Assembly: GCA_021799405.1 (NCBI GenBank)
Contig: JAJZAL010000128.1
Coordinates: 1 to 14,690, forward strand
Source: Acidobacteriota bacterium
GTDB lineage: Bacteria > Acidobacteriota > Terriglobia > Terriglobales > Acidobacteriaceae
Direction: 5' to 3'
Length of the DNA: 14,690 nt
Shown here: positions 6,122 to 14,506 of the stretch, in pieces
How the letters are laid out: each line of letters begins with the position of its first letter
How positions within the stretch are numbered: position 1 is the stretch's first letter
Translations under genes and position numbers: made by a program
The notes under the pieces: generated by a model
The model's database searches: none
What the model was told of the DNA's origin: nothing
Seen by the model: the letters and a program-made list of their open reading frames with translations, nothing else

Positions 6122-8812
6122 TTATTCCGCCAGGTCGATCTGGCCGTTGATGTGGAAGTGCCCGGTGAGTGTGGGCGCGACGGTGCCGGGCTGGCCTCCG
6201 CCGATGCTCATCGTGTATTCGCCGTTGGCGACGATACGCTGGCCGAGGGTGGTGACCATGCTGAGGTCGCGTTTTTTGAGTTCGAAATGAACACGCTGGC
6301 TCTGGCCGGGGTTGAGGTGAATGCGCTGGAATCCGCGCAGGGCGATGTCGGGCGCTCCGGCGACAGGCGGGAACTTGAGGTAGAGCTGCACGACCTCATC
6401 GCCCGCGACTTTGCCGGTGTTGGTGACGGTAACGCTGGCGTCGACGGGCTGGCCCGCGTCCACGGTCTCGTTGGGAATGCTGAGGTGGGAGTATGCAAAG
6501 GTGGTGTAGCTCAACCCATAGCCGAAGGGGTAGAGCGGCTTGCCCTTGAAGTAGCGATAGGTGCGGCCCAGCATGGAATAGCTCTGGAAGTTGGGGAGTT
6601 GGTTGACGCTCTTGTAGAAAGTTTCGTCGAGGCGGCCACCGGGGTTGTTCTTTCCGCTGAGCGTGTCGGCAACGGCCGCGCCGCCCTCTTCGCCGGGATA
6701 CCAGGCTTCCAGGACGGCGCTGGCATGCTGGTTGATCCAGTTGACGGCGAGCGCGCTGCCATTGAGGAGCACGACGACGACCGGCTTGCCGGTGGCGACG
6801 ACGCTCTGCACGAGAGCTTCTTCCGGCTCGGGCATCTGGAGGTTGGTTTTGTCTCCGTCGAGGAAGCCGGGTTCTTTGAGGTCTGACTGTTCGCTTTCAA
6901 GGTGACTGGTAAGGCCAACGACTGCGATCACGACATCGGCCTTCCTGGCGGCGGCGACGGCGGCGGGGGAAGGCGTATTATCCACGGGCGCCCAGAGGAG
7001 TTGCGCAGAGGGTGTAGCCTTGCCGCGGACTCCGTAGTTGATCTCGATGGGGACCGTTACGCCCTTTTGAAGGTGGACGTAGCCGAGGTTGGATTCGGCT
7101 CCCTTGGAGTTGTACTGCTGGTCGATAGTCCGGTAGTTGACCCTGACGCTTGCGAAACCATCGGCGTGCAGGCCGATGAGATAGTCGCCAGTGGCAGGTG
7201 GAGTGAGGTAGCCGGACCAGCGGACGCCGAAGCTCTTCTGGCCTGCGAGCTGCGCGGGAAGCGTGGCTTGACTGAGATCGACATTGGATTCGACGCGGGT
7301 GAGGACAGGCTTTGGTCTTGCGCCTGGTCCGAGGCTGGGGCCGTTGAACTCTGCGTAAGCAGCCTTGAGGCCTGGCTTGCCATCGGGAGTGGTCAGCATG
7401 CTGTTGGGAATGGGCTTGCCGACATTGGGGTTGAGGAATTGCGTTCCGGGGACGTAGGTGATTTTCGCGTTGGGGAATTCGGCCTTGAGGCCTTCCAGAA
7501 CTGTGACGGTGTGCGTGGGGATGCCGTTGTAGTTGCCGAGCAGGACATTGGTCTGATCGGCAAGCGGGCCGACGACCGCAATGCTGTGGATGGTCGGCTT
7601 GAGCGGGAGGACACCGTCATTCTTGAGCAGCACCATGGATTCGTCCGCAAGCTTGCGGGCGAAGGCGCGATGCGCGGGGCTGTTGAGTTCACTGTAGGGA
7701 ATGTGGGCGTAGGGATCGGCGCCTTTGGGAGCGAAGAGGCCAAGCTTGATGCGCGCAGTGAATAAGCGCACCAGCGCCTGATCCATGGCGGACTGACTGA
7801 GATAGCCCTGTTGCACCGCGGTGATGTATGGCTTGTAGTCGTTGTCGCCCTTGGGCGTGTTGAAGTCAGCACATTCGTTGTCCATGCCACGCTCCATGGA
7901 AATCGCCGTGGCCTGCGCCTGCGTGGGCCGGTAGTGGTGGCCGGTGAAGATGTCGTGGACCGCGTCACAGTCAGAAACGACATAGCCTTTGAAGCCCCAG
8001 CTTTGGCGGAGAGTTTTCTGTAGCAGGAACTGGTTGGCACAGGCGGGCTCGCCGTTGACAGCATTGTAGGAGCACATGATGGAACCGGCATGTCCCTTGA
8101 CGATGGCGGCGCGGAAGGCAGGCAGGTAGGTGTCTTCGAGGTCGTGCTTGCTGATGTCCTCATCGGCAAAGTGACGGATTGGCTCGGGACCGCTGTAAGC
8201 GTCAAAGTGCTTGGGGGTAGCGATGACTCGGTAGTACTTCGGATTGTTGCCCTGCATGCCGGTGATGTAGGCGACGGCCATGTGCGCGGTGAGGAAAGGA
8301 TCTTCGCCGTAAGTTTCCTGGCCGCGTCCCCAGCGCGGGTCGCGCACGATGTTGATGTTGGGAGCCCAGAAGTCGAGGCCGTGGAAGATGGTGGACTTGC
8401 CTTTGGCGATCGCTTTTTCGTGGACGACGCGGGCTTCAAGGCTGATGTCCTTACCCATTTGATGAATGGCAGCGGGATCGAAGGTGGCGCCGAGGCCGAT
8501 GGGCTCGGGGAATTCAGTGGTGCCGTTGACGGCGACGCCATGCAGGGCCTCACTCCACCAGTTGTAGGCAGGGATGTGGAGGCTGGGAATGGCTCGCGCA
8601 CCATTCACGAGCTGGGAGGCTTTCTCCTGGAGAGTCATGTGCGAGACGAGAGCTTCCGCGCGAACCTTGGCCGGCAGATTGGGATTGAGATACGCGGGGG
8701 TGGGTGCTGTGGATTTGGTCTGCGCGTGCGCATGAGGTGCGAACGGGGCACAGAGCAGGGCTGCGGCGCATAGCGCCAGTCCTGGAGTGAATCGCAGAAT
8801 ATTTTGCCTCAT
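6122..8812 (-). CDS. Secreted GH3 beta-xylosidase/beta-glucosidase with PA14 insert
   Basis: 896 residues. A Sec signal peptide (1-30) ends AHA|Q. The GH3 N-terminal barrel carries NWWSEALHGVA (84-94), GRGQETYGEDP (162-172) and KHFDAY (201-206). Nucleophile Asp281 sits in VVSDCDAV. The WWSEALHG and SDCDAV forms are those of the xylan 1,4-beta-xylosidase branch of GH3 rather than of typical cellobiases. The second domain begins near 395 and is interrupted by a PA14 domain (about 480-610), which often shapes the substrate pocket. A C-terminal Fn3-like domain (about 785-870) follows the YPFGYGLSYT motif (761-770). The acid/base is probably a Glu in HLESEQSD (637-644). A GGAG site lies eight bases before the ATG. 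As the last gene of the set it would release xylose (or glucose/arabinose) from oligosaccharides made accessible by the arabinofuranosidases and the esterase. Exact sugar specificity cannot be read from sequence. Confidence 0.93.
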   Translation of the reverse strand: MRQNILRFTPGLALCAAALLCAPFAPHAHAQTKSTAPTPAYLNPNLPAKVRAEALVSHMTLQEKASQLVNGARAIPSLHIPAYNWWSEALHGVAVNGTTEFPEPIGLGATFDPAAIHQMGKDISLEARVVHEKAIAKGKSTIFHGLDFWAPNINIVRDPRWGRGQETYGEDPFLTAHMAVAYITGMQGNNPKYYRVIATPKHFDAYSGPEPIRHFADEDISKHDLEDTYLPAFRAAIVKGHAGSIMCSYNAVNGEPACANQFLLQKTLRQSWGFKGYVVSDCDAVHDIFTGHHYRPTQAQATAISMERGMDNECADFNTPKGDNDYKPYITAVQQGYLSQSAMDQALVRLFTARIKLGLFAPKGADPYAHIPYSELNSPAHRAFARKLADESMVLLKNDGVLPLKPTIHSIAVVGPLADQTNVLLGNYNGIPTHTVTVLEGLKAEFPNAKITYVPGTQFLNPNVGKPIPNSMLTTPDGKPGLKAAYAEFNGPSLGPGARPKPVLTRVESNVDLSQATLPAQLAGQKSFGVRWSGYLTPPATGDYLIGLHADGFASVRVNYRTIDQQYNSKGAESNLGYVHLQKGVTVPIEINYGVRGKATPSAQLLWAPVDNTPSPAAVAAARKADVVIAVVGLTSHLESEQSDLKEPGFLDGDKTNLQMPEPEEALVQSVVATGKPVVVVLLNGSALAVNWINQHASAVLEAWYPGEEGGAAVADTLSGKNNPGGRLDETFYKSVNQLPNFQSYSMLGRTYRYFKGKPLYPFGYGLSYTTFAYSHLSIPNETVDAGQPVDASVTVTNTGKVAGDEVVQLYLKFPPVAGAPDIALRGFQRIHLNPGQSQRVHFELKKRDLSMVTTLGQRIVANGEYTMSIGGGQPGTVAPTLTGHFHINGQIDLAE

Positions 8813-8878
8813 TATTTTTCTCCAAATGAACGATGGTCGTGAATGGTGTTGGAAGTGGTGGTGTTTGGCGCTCGAATG

Positions 8879-9973
8879 CTAGGGTCTGGCCATGGTGAAG
8901 GAAAGGTTTTTGCTGAAGAAGGGGAGGACGTGATCCTGGAAGCGGTAAGCGACGGCACTGGTATGCGTGCCGTGATAAATCTCAAAGCTATTCCTGATGC
9001 CGTAGCTGTCGAGAATTTCATGGACCTTGCTGAGGTTGAACCTGAAGTTATCCTGGTCTCCAACGTCCATGGCGATGGCCCGATACTCCCGGAGGTTGTC
9101 GATGTACTGGTCGATGAAGGCAAGGGGTGCGTTCGCCGTCCATTTGGCGAGGATGCCAGGTTGCACCTTGCCGTCTTTTACCGGCAGATCGAGATACAAC
9201 GGAGGGTTTTTGGGATCTGGAGACCAGGCGGCTGCCATGGCGAGTTGCGCGCGCCAGAAGAAGGGAAAATTGGCCGCGTCTGCGGGAGACTTCATTTTGG
9301 CCACTGCGGCGTCAAAGGCCTTTTCCTGTGGAGAATCGGGATCTGGGGCCGGAAACGGCGAGAGGCAGCAGGGGCTCATGATATATAGCGCGCCGAAAAC
9401 GTTGGGATATTTCATGCCGATGCGCAGCGCGCCATAGCCGCCCATGGAGTGGCCGACGAGGCCGCGACTGAGGCGGTTGGGGATGGTGCGGTAGTGAGCA
9501 TCGATGTAGGAGACGACGTCGTGAGCGATGAACTCTTCAAAGTCGCCGGTGGTTTCAGAGCGCGAGTACATGGAGCCGCCGTAGACGGTTTTTGAGTCGG
9601 GCAGAACGACAATCATCTGCTTGGTGCCGCGGGCAAAGGCCCCTTCGATGGTTTGTGGCACGCGGATTTCGTGCGTCCATTGTTCGGCTCCAATGGAGTA
9701 ACCGTGCAGTGCGTAAACGACGGGGTAGCGGCGATTCTTGTCCTTGAAGTAGCTGGGCGGCAGAAAGACAATGACATCGCGATTGACGGCCTCGCCTTCC
9801 AGATTGCCGACGAGTGAGGCGCCGTGAATCTTGATGTGCTGCACGAAGACGTGCGGAGCTCCGGGTACGAGTGGTGGGTCTTCGGTCTTCATCTGAGCGG
9901 AGCCCGGGACAGCGCATGCGAAAAGCATGAACGCCAGGGTTGCCACTGCAATGAGGCTTTTGCGATTTGTCAT
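8879..9973 (-). CDS. Secreted CE1-like carbohydrate esterase (alpha/beta-hydrolase)
   Basis: 364 residues with an N-terminal signal peptide (cleavage near GSA|QM, 24-27; an Ala-Cys at 19-20 makes a lipoprotein possible but less likely). The alpha/beta-hydrolase 'putative esterase' fold is clear: VVYALHGYSIG (85-95, oxyanion region), nucleophile Ser176 in GHSMGGYGALR, an acid in MDVGDQDNF (Asp306 or Asp308) and a probable catalytic His337 in YHGTHTSAV. Family members hydrolyse feruloyl or acetyl esters on xylan, or related esters. AGGAG lies about ten bases before the ATG. It starts 29 nt after the GH51 stop and ends 66 nt before GH3, so one transcript is likely. In this setting it would remove ester groups (ferulate or acetate) from arabinoxylan; S-formylglutathione-type or other esters cannot be excluded, but export argues for a polysaccharide role. 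Confidence 0.87.
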   Translation of the reverse strand: MTNRKSLIAVATLAFMLFACAVPGSAQMKTEDPPLVPGAPHVFVQHIKIHGASLVGNLEGEAVNRDVIVFLPPSYFKDKNRRYPVVYALHGYSIGAEQWTHEIRVPQTIEGAFARGTKQMIVVLPDSKTVYGGSMYSRSETTGDFEEFIAHDVVSYIDAHYRTIPNRLSRGLVGHSMGGYGALRIGMKYPNVFGALYIMSPCCLSPFPAPDPDSPQEKAFDAAVAKMKSPADAANFPFFWRAQLAMAAAWSPDPKNPPLYLDLPVKDGKVQPGILAKWTANAPLAFIDQYIDNLREYRAIAMDVGDQDNFRFNLSKVHEILDSYGIRNSFEIYHGTHTSAVAYRFQDHVLPFFSKNLSFTMARP

Positions 9974-10002
9974 GGGAGGCTCTCCTGCAAAGATTGCAAT
10001 GC

Positions 10003-12207
10003 TTAGTTCGCGCCCTTAATGGGGAAGTGATAGATGTCGATGCTGATGGGCGCGACGGCGATGGAGTGCGGTGTTGTATCCATGTGAATGGTTTTAACGG
10101 TGACCTGCGGCGGCTGGCCGAGGTTGTTGGCGGCGTTGAGAGTGTTGCCGGTCATCTTCCACAAGGTGGACGGACCGCCGAGGGTGAGGCCGTCGACGTT
10201 GAGGGTGAAGTGCTGCGTGGTGTCCGTCGCGTTGACGACGGCGAGGTTGAGGAATTTGTGGTCTGGCGAGAGCGCGGCGACCATGTCAAGCGGATAGGTG
10301 GGGCTGCCGGCCTGCTTGCGAGGGAAGTCGCCGAAGAGATGCTGGGTGGGCAGTGGCTGCGGAGAGTTTCCGGTGAGCTTGAGGGGAATGAGGCCGGGGC
10401 CCATGTGTTCGCCATAAAGCTTGAAGAGCAAGCCGGTGGTGTTGAGCGACGCAGCGGTGGGGCTGATGTTGAGTGTGGAAACACCCATGGTGAAGGCGGA
10501 CATGCGAATGAAATCGGTGTGGCGCAGCATCTCATTGAAGACCATGGCATAGGCCAGGGCGAGCTTGAGATTGGTGGGGGCGCCGGTGTAGGCATACTCA
10601 TCGATGGACATGAAGATGTGCTTTTTCTTCATGGCGGGGAAAAGCTTCTGGTAGGCTTCCCACTCTTCTGCCTTGATGCGGACGCGGTTGGAGGGTTGGC
10701 GCACCCATTGGAGCGTGGAGAAATGGCCGGGAACATATCCGGCTTCCATGTGGGGGAGCTTGATGCCCTTTTCGGCGTTTGAGAGATCAAAGCGCATGCC
10801 GGCGCGAGCATACCAGTGTTCGGTGATGCCGCTGAAGTTGCCCCATGAGTGCTTGAGGAAGCCGCAAGTCCAGTCGACGGAGGAGCAGATACCGACCTTA
10901 CTGTCTTTGACGTGCAGGTTGTTGGTGACGCCCTCAATGATCATTTCGTCAGGCGTGGCGCCGGAGGCAAGGAGGGTAATGTTGGGGTCCGCCTTGCGCA
11001 TGGCGGCTGCGAACTCGTTGTGCTTGAGAACGTAGTATTTGAGGTCGGTGCGGCCAAGCTGCCAGGGGCCGTAAGGCTCGTTGCCGATGTCCCAGAATTT
11101 GACGTTGTAGGGAGCGGGGTGGCCATTCCGTGCGCGTTCCGCCCCGAGCGGCGTTTGCACAGAGCCGTTCATGTACTCGACTTCCTGAGCCGCCGAGTGG
11201 GCATCTCCGAAGCCTGCATTGACGGTGATGTAGGGCTGCGTACCGATGAGCCGGCAGAGTGTCATGAACTCGTCCATGCCGACGTCGTTGGACTGGACGG
11301 CGTTCCAGGCGTGGTCGAATTTCGGCGGGCGGGTGTCGGGGTTGCCGACGGAGTCGTACCAGTTGAAGTCGGAGATAAAGTTGCCGCCGGGCAGGCGCCA
11401 GAAACCGGAGTGAAGCTGGCGGAGCAGCGCGATGGTGTCAGGGCGGAAGCCGTCGATGTTGTCCGAGGGCATGAGCGAGAGAGTGCCGATGTGGAGGTCG
11501 CCGGTTCCGGTAGCGGTGACCTCGAAGGCGGCGTTGCTGCTGTCTGCTCCAGCGGTGAAGTGGAAGGGAAGTTTTGTATATTCCGTGGGGATCGAAGCCA
11601 GGGTCACGGTCTGGCGATCGTTCGGAGCCGGGCCCCAGATGAGCGAGACTTCGACTTTGGCGCCTTGTGTGGCGCGCAGGTAAATGTAGCCGGTGTAGTG
11701 CTTGTCTTTGACCAGTGCGAGGCCCGTCTGGCGAATGCCGTGCGCGACGGAGGAATCGAGCTGAATCTGCGGGCTGTGAGCGCCGACGAAGGGGTGGGCA
11801 GTGTCCATGGTTACGTCTTGCGCGGGGCCGACAGGGTGCCACTTACGAAGCTGCATGCGGCGGAAAAAGGCGGGAACGGGCTTCGTGGGCTGGTTCGAGG
11901 GCGGAAGAATGGGGTAGTAGAACTTGCGGTCATCCAGCATCTGCGACCAGAGAGTGCGGTAGACGAGCTGGCCGAGGTTTTCGATGAACATTCCGTACTC
12001 GTATTTGGAGATGGGCTCGGCAGTTTGCGTGGCGTGGAGAGTCACCAGCAGGTGCGCGGGCGGTTTCGGCGCGGATTGCTGCCGGGTTTGCTGCGCGCGG
12101 GCGAGTCCGGAAGAGGCAAGACAGAGTGTGAGTGCAGCGAGGAGCGCGATGCGGAGTTTTGTTTCGGTTCTCGCGGTTCCTGGATTGCGTTGAGAAGTTG
12201 GGGGCAT
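10003..12207 (-). CDS. Secreted GH51 alpha-L-arabinofuranosidase
   Basis: 734 residues from the ATG at 12207, chosen over the ATG at 12219 because GGAGG stands five bases before it and would itself be coding otherwise. A twin-Arg-free Sec signal follows, ending ARA|QQ (about residue 38). A beta-sandwich, carbohydrate-binding-like region (about 120-250) precedes the catalytic barrel. Barrel marks are FWRLPGGNFISDFNWYDS (269-286), acid/base Glu377 in WDIGNEPYG and nucleophile Glu537 in FMSIDEYAY, the two glutamates expected for clan GH-A family 51. The C-terminal beta domain follows about 600-734. The enzyme removes terminal alpha-L-arabinofuranosyl groups from arabinan or arabinoxylan. The neighbours (GH127, esterase, GH3) fit a shared arabinoxylan/arabinan pathway. 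The gene is preceded by a 291-bp gap, so it may have its own promoter. Confidence 0.93.
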   Translation of the reverse strand: MPPTSQRNPGTARTETKLRIALLAALTLCLASSGLARAQQTRQQSAPKPPAHLLVTLHATQTAEPISKYEYGMFIENLGQLVYRTLWSQMLDDRKFYYPILPPSNQPTKPVPAFFRRMQLRKWHPVGPAQDVTMDTAHPFVGAHSPQIQLDSSVAHGIRQTGLALVKDKHYTGYIYLRATQGAKVEVSLIWGPAPNDRQTVTLASIPTEYTKLPFHFTAGADSSNAAFEVTATGTGDLHIGTLSLMPSDNIDGFRPDTIALLRQLHSGFWRLPGGNFISDFNWYDSVGNPDTRPPKFDHAWNAVQSNDVGMDEFMTLCRLIGTQPYITVNAGFGDAHSAAQEVEYMNGSVQTPLGAERARNGHPAPYNVKFWDIGNEPYGPWQLGRTDLKYYVLKHNEFAAAMRKADPNITLLASGATPDEMIIEGVTNNLHVKDSKVGICSSVDWTCGFLKHSWGNFSGITEHWYARAGMRFDLSNAEKGIKLPHMEAGYVPGHFSTLQWVRQPSNRVRIKAEEWEAYQKLFPAMKKKHIFMSIDEYAYTGAPTNLKLALAYAMVFNEMLRHTDFIRMSAFTMGVSTLNISPTAASLNTTGLLFKLYGEHMGPGLIPLKLTGNSPQPLPTQHLFGDFPRKQAGSPTYPLDMVAALSPDHKFLNLAVVNATDTTQHFTLNVDGLTLGGPSTLWKMTGNTLNAANNLGQPPQVTVKTIHMDTTPHSIAVAPISIDIYHFPIKGAN

Positions 12208-12350
12208 GCTGTCCTCCATGAAAATCAGTCACTGAGTGGGCCCTGTTACGGTGCTGGGCCTTCTGGTTCGCGGCGGCGGTTTGTGTTCGCTGGAGCGGAA
12301 ATATCAGCCGGAGCTGACGGGATTCCGCGTAAGCGGTTTGGAAATAAAGC

Positions 12351-12366
12351 GATTTTCTAGATTTTC
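12351..12366 (-). repeat. Short direct repeat GAAAATC-TA-GAAAATC
   Basis: Two identical 7-mers separated by TA (minus-strand reading) about 145 nt upstream of the GH51 start. The spacing of nine bases is close to one helical turn. It could be part of a binding site or simply chance in AT-rich DNA. Confidence 0.4.
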
Positions 12367-12420
12367 ACAACCTATCTCCGTGAATATAGCCGGGCCTCAG
12401 CATGCTAATTCGGAGAGCCA

Positions 12421-12448
12421 ACAAATGAAAAGTGGAATTTTCATTTGT
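12421..12448. repeat. Perfect 11-bp inverted repeat, 6-nt spacer
   Basis: ACAAATGAAAA and TTTTCATTTGT flank GTGGAA. It lies 51 nt past the GH127 stop and about 215 nt before the GH51 start. No T-run follows on either strand, so it is not a classic intrinsic terminator. A two-fold operator for a regulator of the arabinose-polymer genes, or a 3' hairpin of the GH127 message, are the two readings. Confidence 0.6.
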
Positions 12449-12498
12449 CGATAATTCGTGGCCTGTGAGTGACGCAAATGGGCCGTCGGTGGCTGAGC

Positions 12499-14328
12499 TC
12501 AGGCCTTGTTGAAATAAGTTGTGTAGCTTTCGTTGCGGACGAAATAAACCGGCACGTGGAGGCGCATGCGGCCGGAAGCATTCTGACAGAAGAGTCCATT
12601 GGAGCCGGACAATGGGTGCAGTTGATCCATCGGAGCGAGGGTTGCCTGGCCGGGCGCGGGAGTGATCTCGACATACATGAGGGGACCGTGCATCAGAGCG
12701 ACGGTATTGGGGTGAAGATCGTCGATGGGTTCGGTGCGGAAGGTCTGCGGCATTTCCAGCGTGATGGTGTCGCCCGTGCGCCAGGTGCGCTGAAGGACGG
12801 CGAAGCCGCGGCTGGTATTGAAGGCGGCGGGTTCGCCGTTAAGCAGCAGGGTTGGGCGCTCTGTGAGCCAGCCCGGAATACGCAGTTGCACTGCGAAACT
12901 CACCGGCGAAGCGCATGTCACGGTGAGGGTTACTTTTTCGGACAGCGGGTACGCAGTGTGCTGCTCCACGGTGATCGGGATGCCGTCTTGTATGAAGCGA
13001 ACCCGGGAGGGTGCGTATAGTGTGACGGCAAGACCGTTGGGTGAGCGGAAGTAGATATTTTTCACGTAGTCGGCTACGCCCTGCACCAGAGTGCCGGAGC
13101 AGCAGGGCCATTTTTCGGGGTAATAGCCCTTTTGGGCATCGGCGGCGTAGTTGGAGTAGTAGAAGTAGTCACCGTTGGAGTCGGGCTCCTTGACCATCAG
13201 CAAGGCGTTGAAGACGACGCGCTCGAGGTTGTCAGCATAGCGGGAATCACCCGTGGCGCACAGCAGGTACCGAGCCAGCCTGGTGGCGGCGTAGCTGCCG
13301 CAGGGGGTTTCAAAGTGGTCGTGCGTGGTGTGGAGGCTCTCGTAGAGCTTTCCCTGATGGGGCTCAACGAAGAGCTCGTTGGGGCCCCAGCCGCCGGAGG
13401 CGTACTGCTGTTCGGTACGGAGAAATTCCCATGCATTCCTGATAGTGGCGAGATATTTCTCTTCCCCGAGCACGAGGCGTGCCTTGGCTGCGCTGCTGAG
13501 CGCCATGGCGTGACTGTAGGCCTGCTTGCCCGGCAGGACATCCTGATTGCGAGCCAGGGGGTCGAAGTAATCGCGATCGAGCAGGTAGGCAATGGCGCGC
13601 TGGTACATGGCGCGGTCGCCGGTGATTTCCCAGGCGGAGAAGAGATTTTCCGGCAGGATGTAGGTTTCGTCGTAGGGCGGTTTGCTTTTGCCAACGCGGT
13701 CGCGCCCATGTTGGGGGATATAGGGCAGCGCGCCGTGATAGACGCGGGGCAGCAGTTCGCGAGCCTGTGTAACGCCGCTGAGCTGGAAGGCGTCCATGAG
13801 GCCGATGAGGTGCTTGTCGAGGATGTAACAGGGCCAGACGTTTTGCGCGTTGGGAGCGGCGAAGACAACATCTTTGGACCCCATGGTGGCGGCGAAGCCT
13901 TCGACAAGTTCGGCGACCTTGGCATGGCAATCGGTATCGCCGGTGGCGCGACCGATGCGCGCGAGGCCGGAGATGTATTGCCCGAGGGAGTGGCCGGGGA
14001 CAAATCCATTGGGGCCGTACCATCCTCCCATGGGCTCGCCGGGCGCAGGCAGGCCGGCGCGCTCGCGGTAGACCTTGAGCAGGCGGTTGTTATCGAGTGC
14101 GAGGTAGGAGGCGTGAACGCGGTCGTACTGAGCCTTGAGTGGTCCACCGGTCAGTTCAACGGCGCCGTAGGGGAGCTCGTCCAGCGCAGGAGCGAGTGTG
14201 GCATGCGCCGTGATGTGTGGCTGGGTGGTGCCGGCCAAAGCGGCGGTTGCGGTACCAGCAAGAGCGGTTGCAGCGGCCATGGCGAGAAATTCCCGGCGCG
14301 AAACGTGATTTGATTTTTCCACGGCCAT
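12499..14328 (-). CDS. Tat-exported GH127-type beta-L-arabinofuranosidase (DUF1680)
   Basis: 609 residues from the ATG at 14328; an upstream TTG at 14382 is in frame but the export signal begins right after the ATG. The N-terminus carries a twin-arginine motif SRREFLAMAA (10-19) and a hydrophobic stretch ending near ALAG (30-33), so export of the folded, metal-loaded enzyme by Tat is likely. The (alpha/alpha) barrel of DUF1680 is recognisable by GHSLGQYISGLAR (112-124), the GGWGPNELF segment with probable acid/base Glu318, FETPCGS (Glu340, Cys343) and WPCCSGT with the Cys pair 409-410. In the characterised HypBA1, one Glu and three Cys bind zinc and the first Cys of the pair is the nucleophile; the same set is present here, although Glu and the first Cys are separated by two residues instead of one. 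The enzyme would cleave beta-L-arabinofuranosides, as in hydroxyproline-rich plant glycoproteins. It is the first gene of the hemicellulase set. Confidence 0.88.
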   Translation of the reverse strand: MAVEKSNHVSRREFLAMAAATALAGTATAALAGTTQPHITAHATLAPALDELPYGAVELTGGPLKAQYDRVHASYLALDNNRLLKVYRERAGLPAPGEPMGGWYGPNGFVPGHSLGQYISGLARIGRATGDTDCHAKVAELVEGFAATMGSKDVVFAAPNAQNVWPCYILDKHLIGLMDAFQLSGVTQARELLPRVYHGALPYIPQHGRDRVGKSKPPYDETYILPENLFSAWEITGDRAMYQRAIAYLLDRDYFDPLARNQDVLPGKQAYSHAMALSSAAKARLVLGEEKYLATIRNAWEFLRTEQQYASGGWGPNELFVEPHQGKLYESLHTTHDHFETPCGSYAATRLARYLLCATGDSRYADNLERVVFNALLMVKEPDSNGDYFYYSNYAADAQKGYYPEKWPCCSGTLVQGVADYVKNIYFRSPNGLAVTLYAPSRVRFIQDGIPITVEQHTAYPLSEKVTLTVTCASPVSFAVQLRIPGWLTERPTLLLNGEPAAFNTSRGFAVLQRTWRTGDTITLEMPQTFRTEPIDDLHPNTVALMHGPLMYVEITPAPGQATLAPMDQLHPLSGSNGLFCQNASGRMRLHVPVYFVRNESYTTYFNKA

Positions 14329-14390
14329 TCCCGTTGGAATAGTAGTTGGCGGGCACAACCTTTTGGAAGAGACGGGAAGCAACGGTGGAG

Positions 14391-14419
14391 TTGACCTGCC
14401 GCCTGCACTCTGTTCTTAT
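14391..14419 (+). promoter_or_regulatory. Sigma-70-like promoter for ilvA leader
   Basis: TTGACC (5/6), a 17-nt spacer and TCTTAT (4/6). Transcription would start near 14426, only about six bases before the leader ATG, so the leader peptide may be translated from an almost leaderless mRNA. It lies in the divergent gap with the GH127 gene. Confidence 0.5.
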
Positions 14420-14431
14420 CAAGGTATTCGC

Positions 14432-14506
14432 ATGCAGTCGTTCGTGATCATTCCGGCCACCGATATCCGAATTATTTCGGCCGGGATGATTATTTGCTCT
14501 CCATAG
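14432..14506 (+). CDS. Ile-rich attenuator leader peptide
   Basis: A 24-codon ORF ending in TAG at 14504. Seven of the codons are Ile (positions 6, 7, 12, 14, 15, 20, 21), arranged as VII, DIRII and MII, with one Val and one Thr. AAGG stands seven bases before the ATG, although it may be only partly inside the transcript if the predicted promoter is right. Such Ile-loaded short ORFs in front of a terminator are typical of ribosome-mediated attenuation of isoleucine genes, and the next gene encodes the first Ile-specific enzyme. The peptide itself has no expected function; its translation senses charged tRNA-Ile. Confidence 0.82.
   Translation: MQSFVIIPATDIRIISAGMIICSP

Larger units (their letters stand above)
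12208..12498. other. Intergenic region between GH127 and GH51 genes
   Basis: A 291-bp stretch without a credible gene, partly AT-rich compared with its surroundings. It contains the GH51 ribosome site, a direct repeat (12351-12366) and a perfect inverted repeat (12421-12448). On the minus strand TATATT near 12386-12391 and TTGTGA near 12366-12371 are possible promoter hexamers, but neither has a good partner at 16-18 nt, so no promoter is called. Confidence 0.6.

Noticed and set aside
7393..8604. Minus-strand open frame of 403 codons inside GH3
   Set aside because: Same strand but a different frame from the GH3 gene; the product is Ser/Pro/Thr/Ala-rich with no motif, while the GH3 frame is continuous and full of family signatures.
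10849..12360. Plus-strand open frame of 503 codons opposite GH51
   Set aside because: It lies entirely antisense to a clear GH51 gene with both catalytic Glu motifs; its translation is low-complexity Val/Gly/Glu/Asp without family motifs, as expected from GC-rich codon bias.
13132..14313. Plus-strand open frame of 393 codons opposite GH127
   Set aside because: Antisense shadow of the GH127 gene; Val/Gly-rich translation with no recognisable domain and no matching ribosome site.
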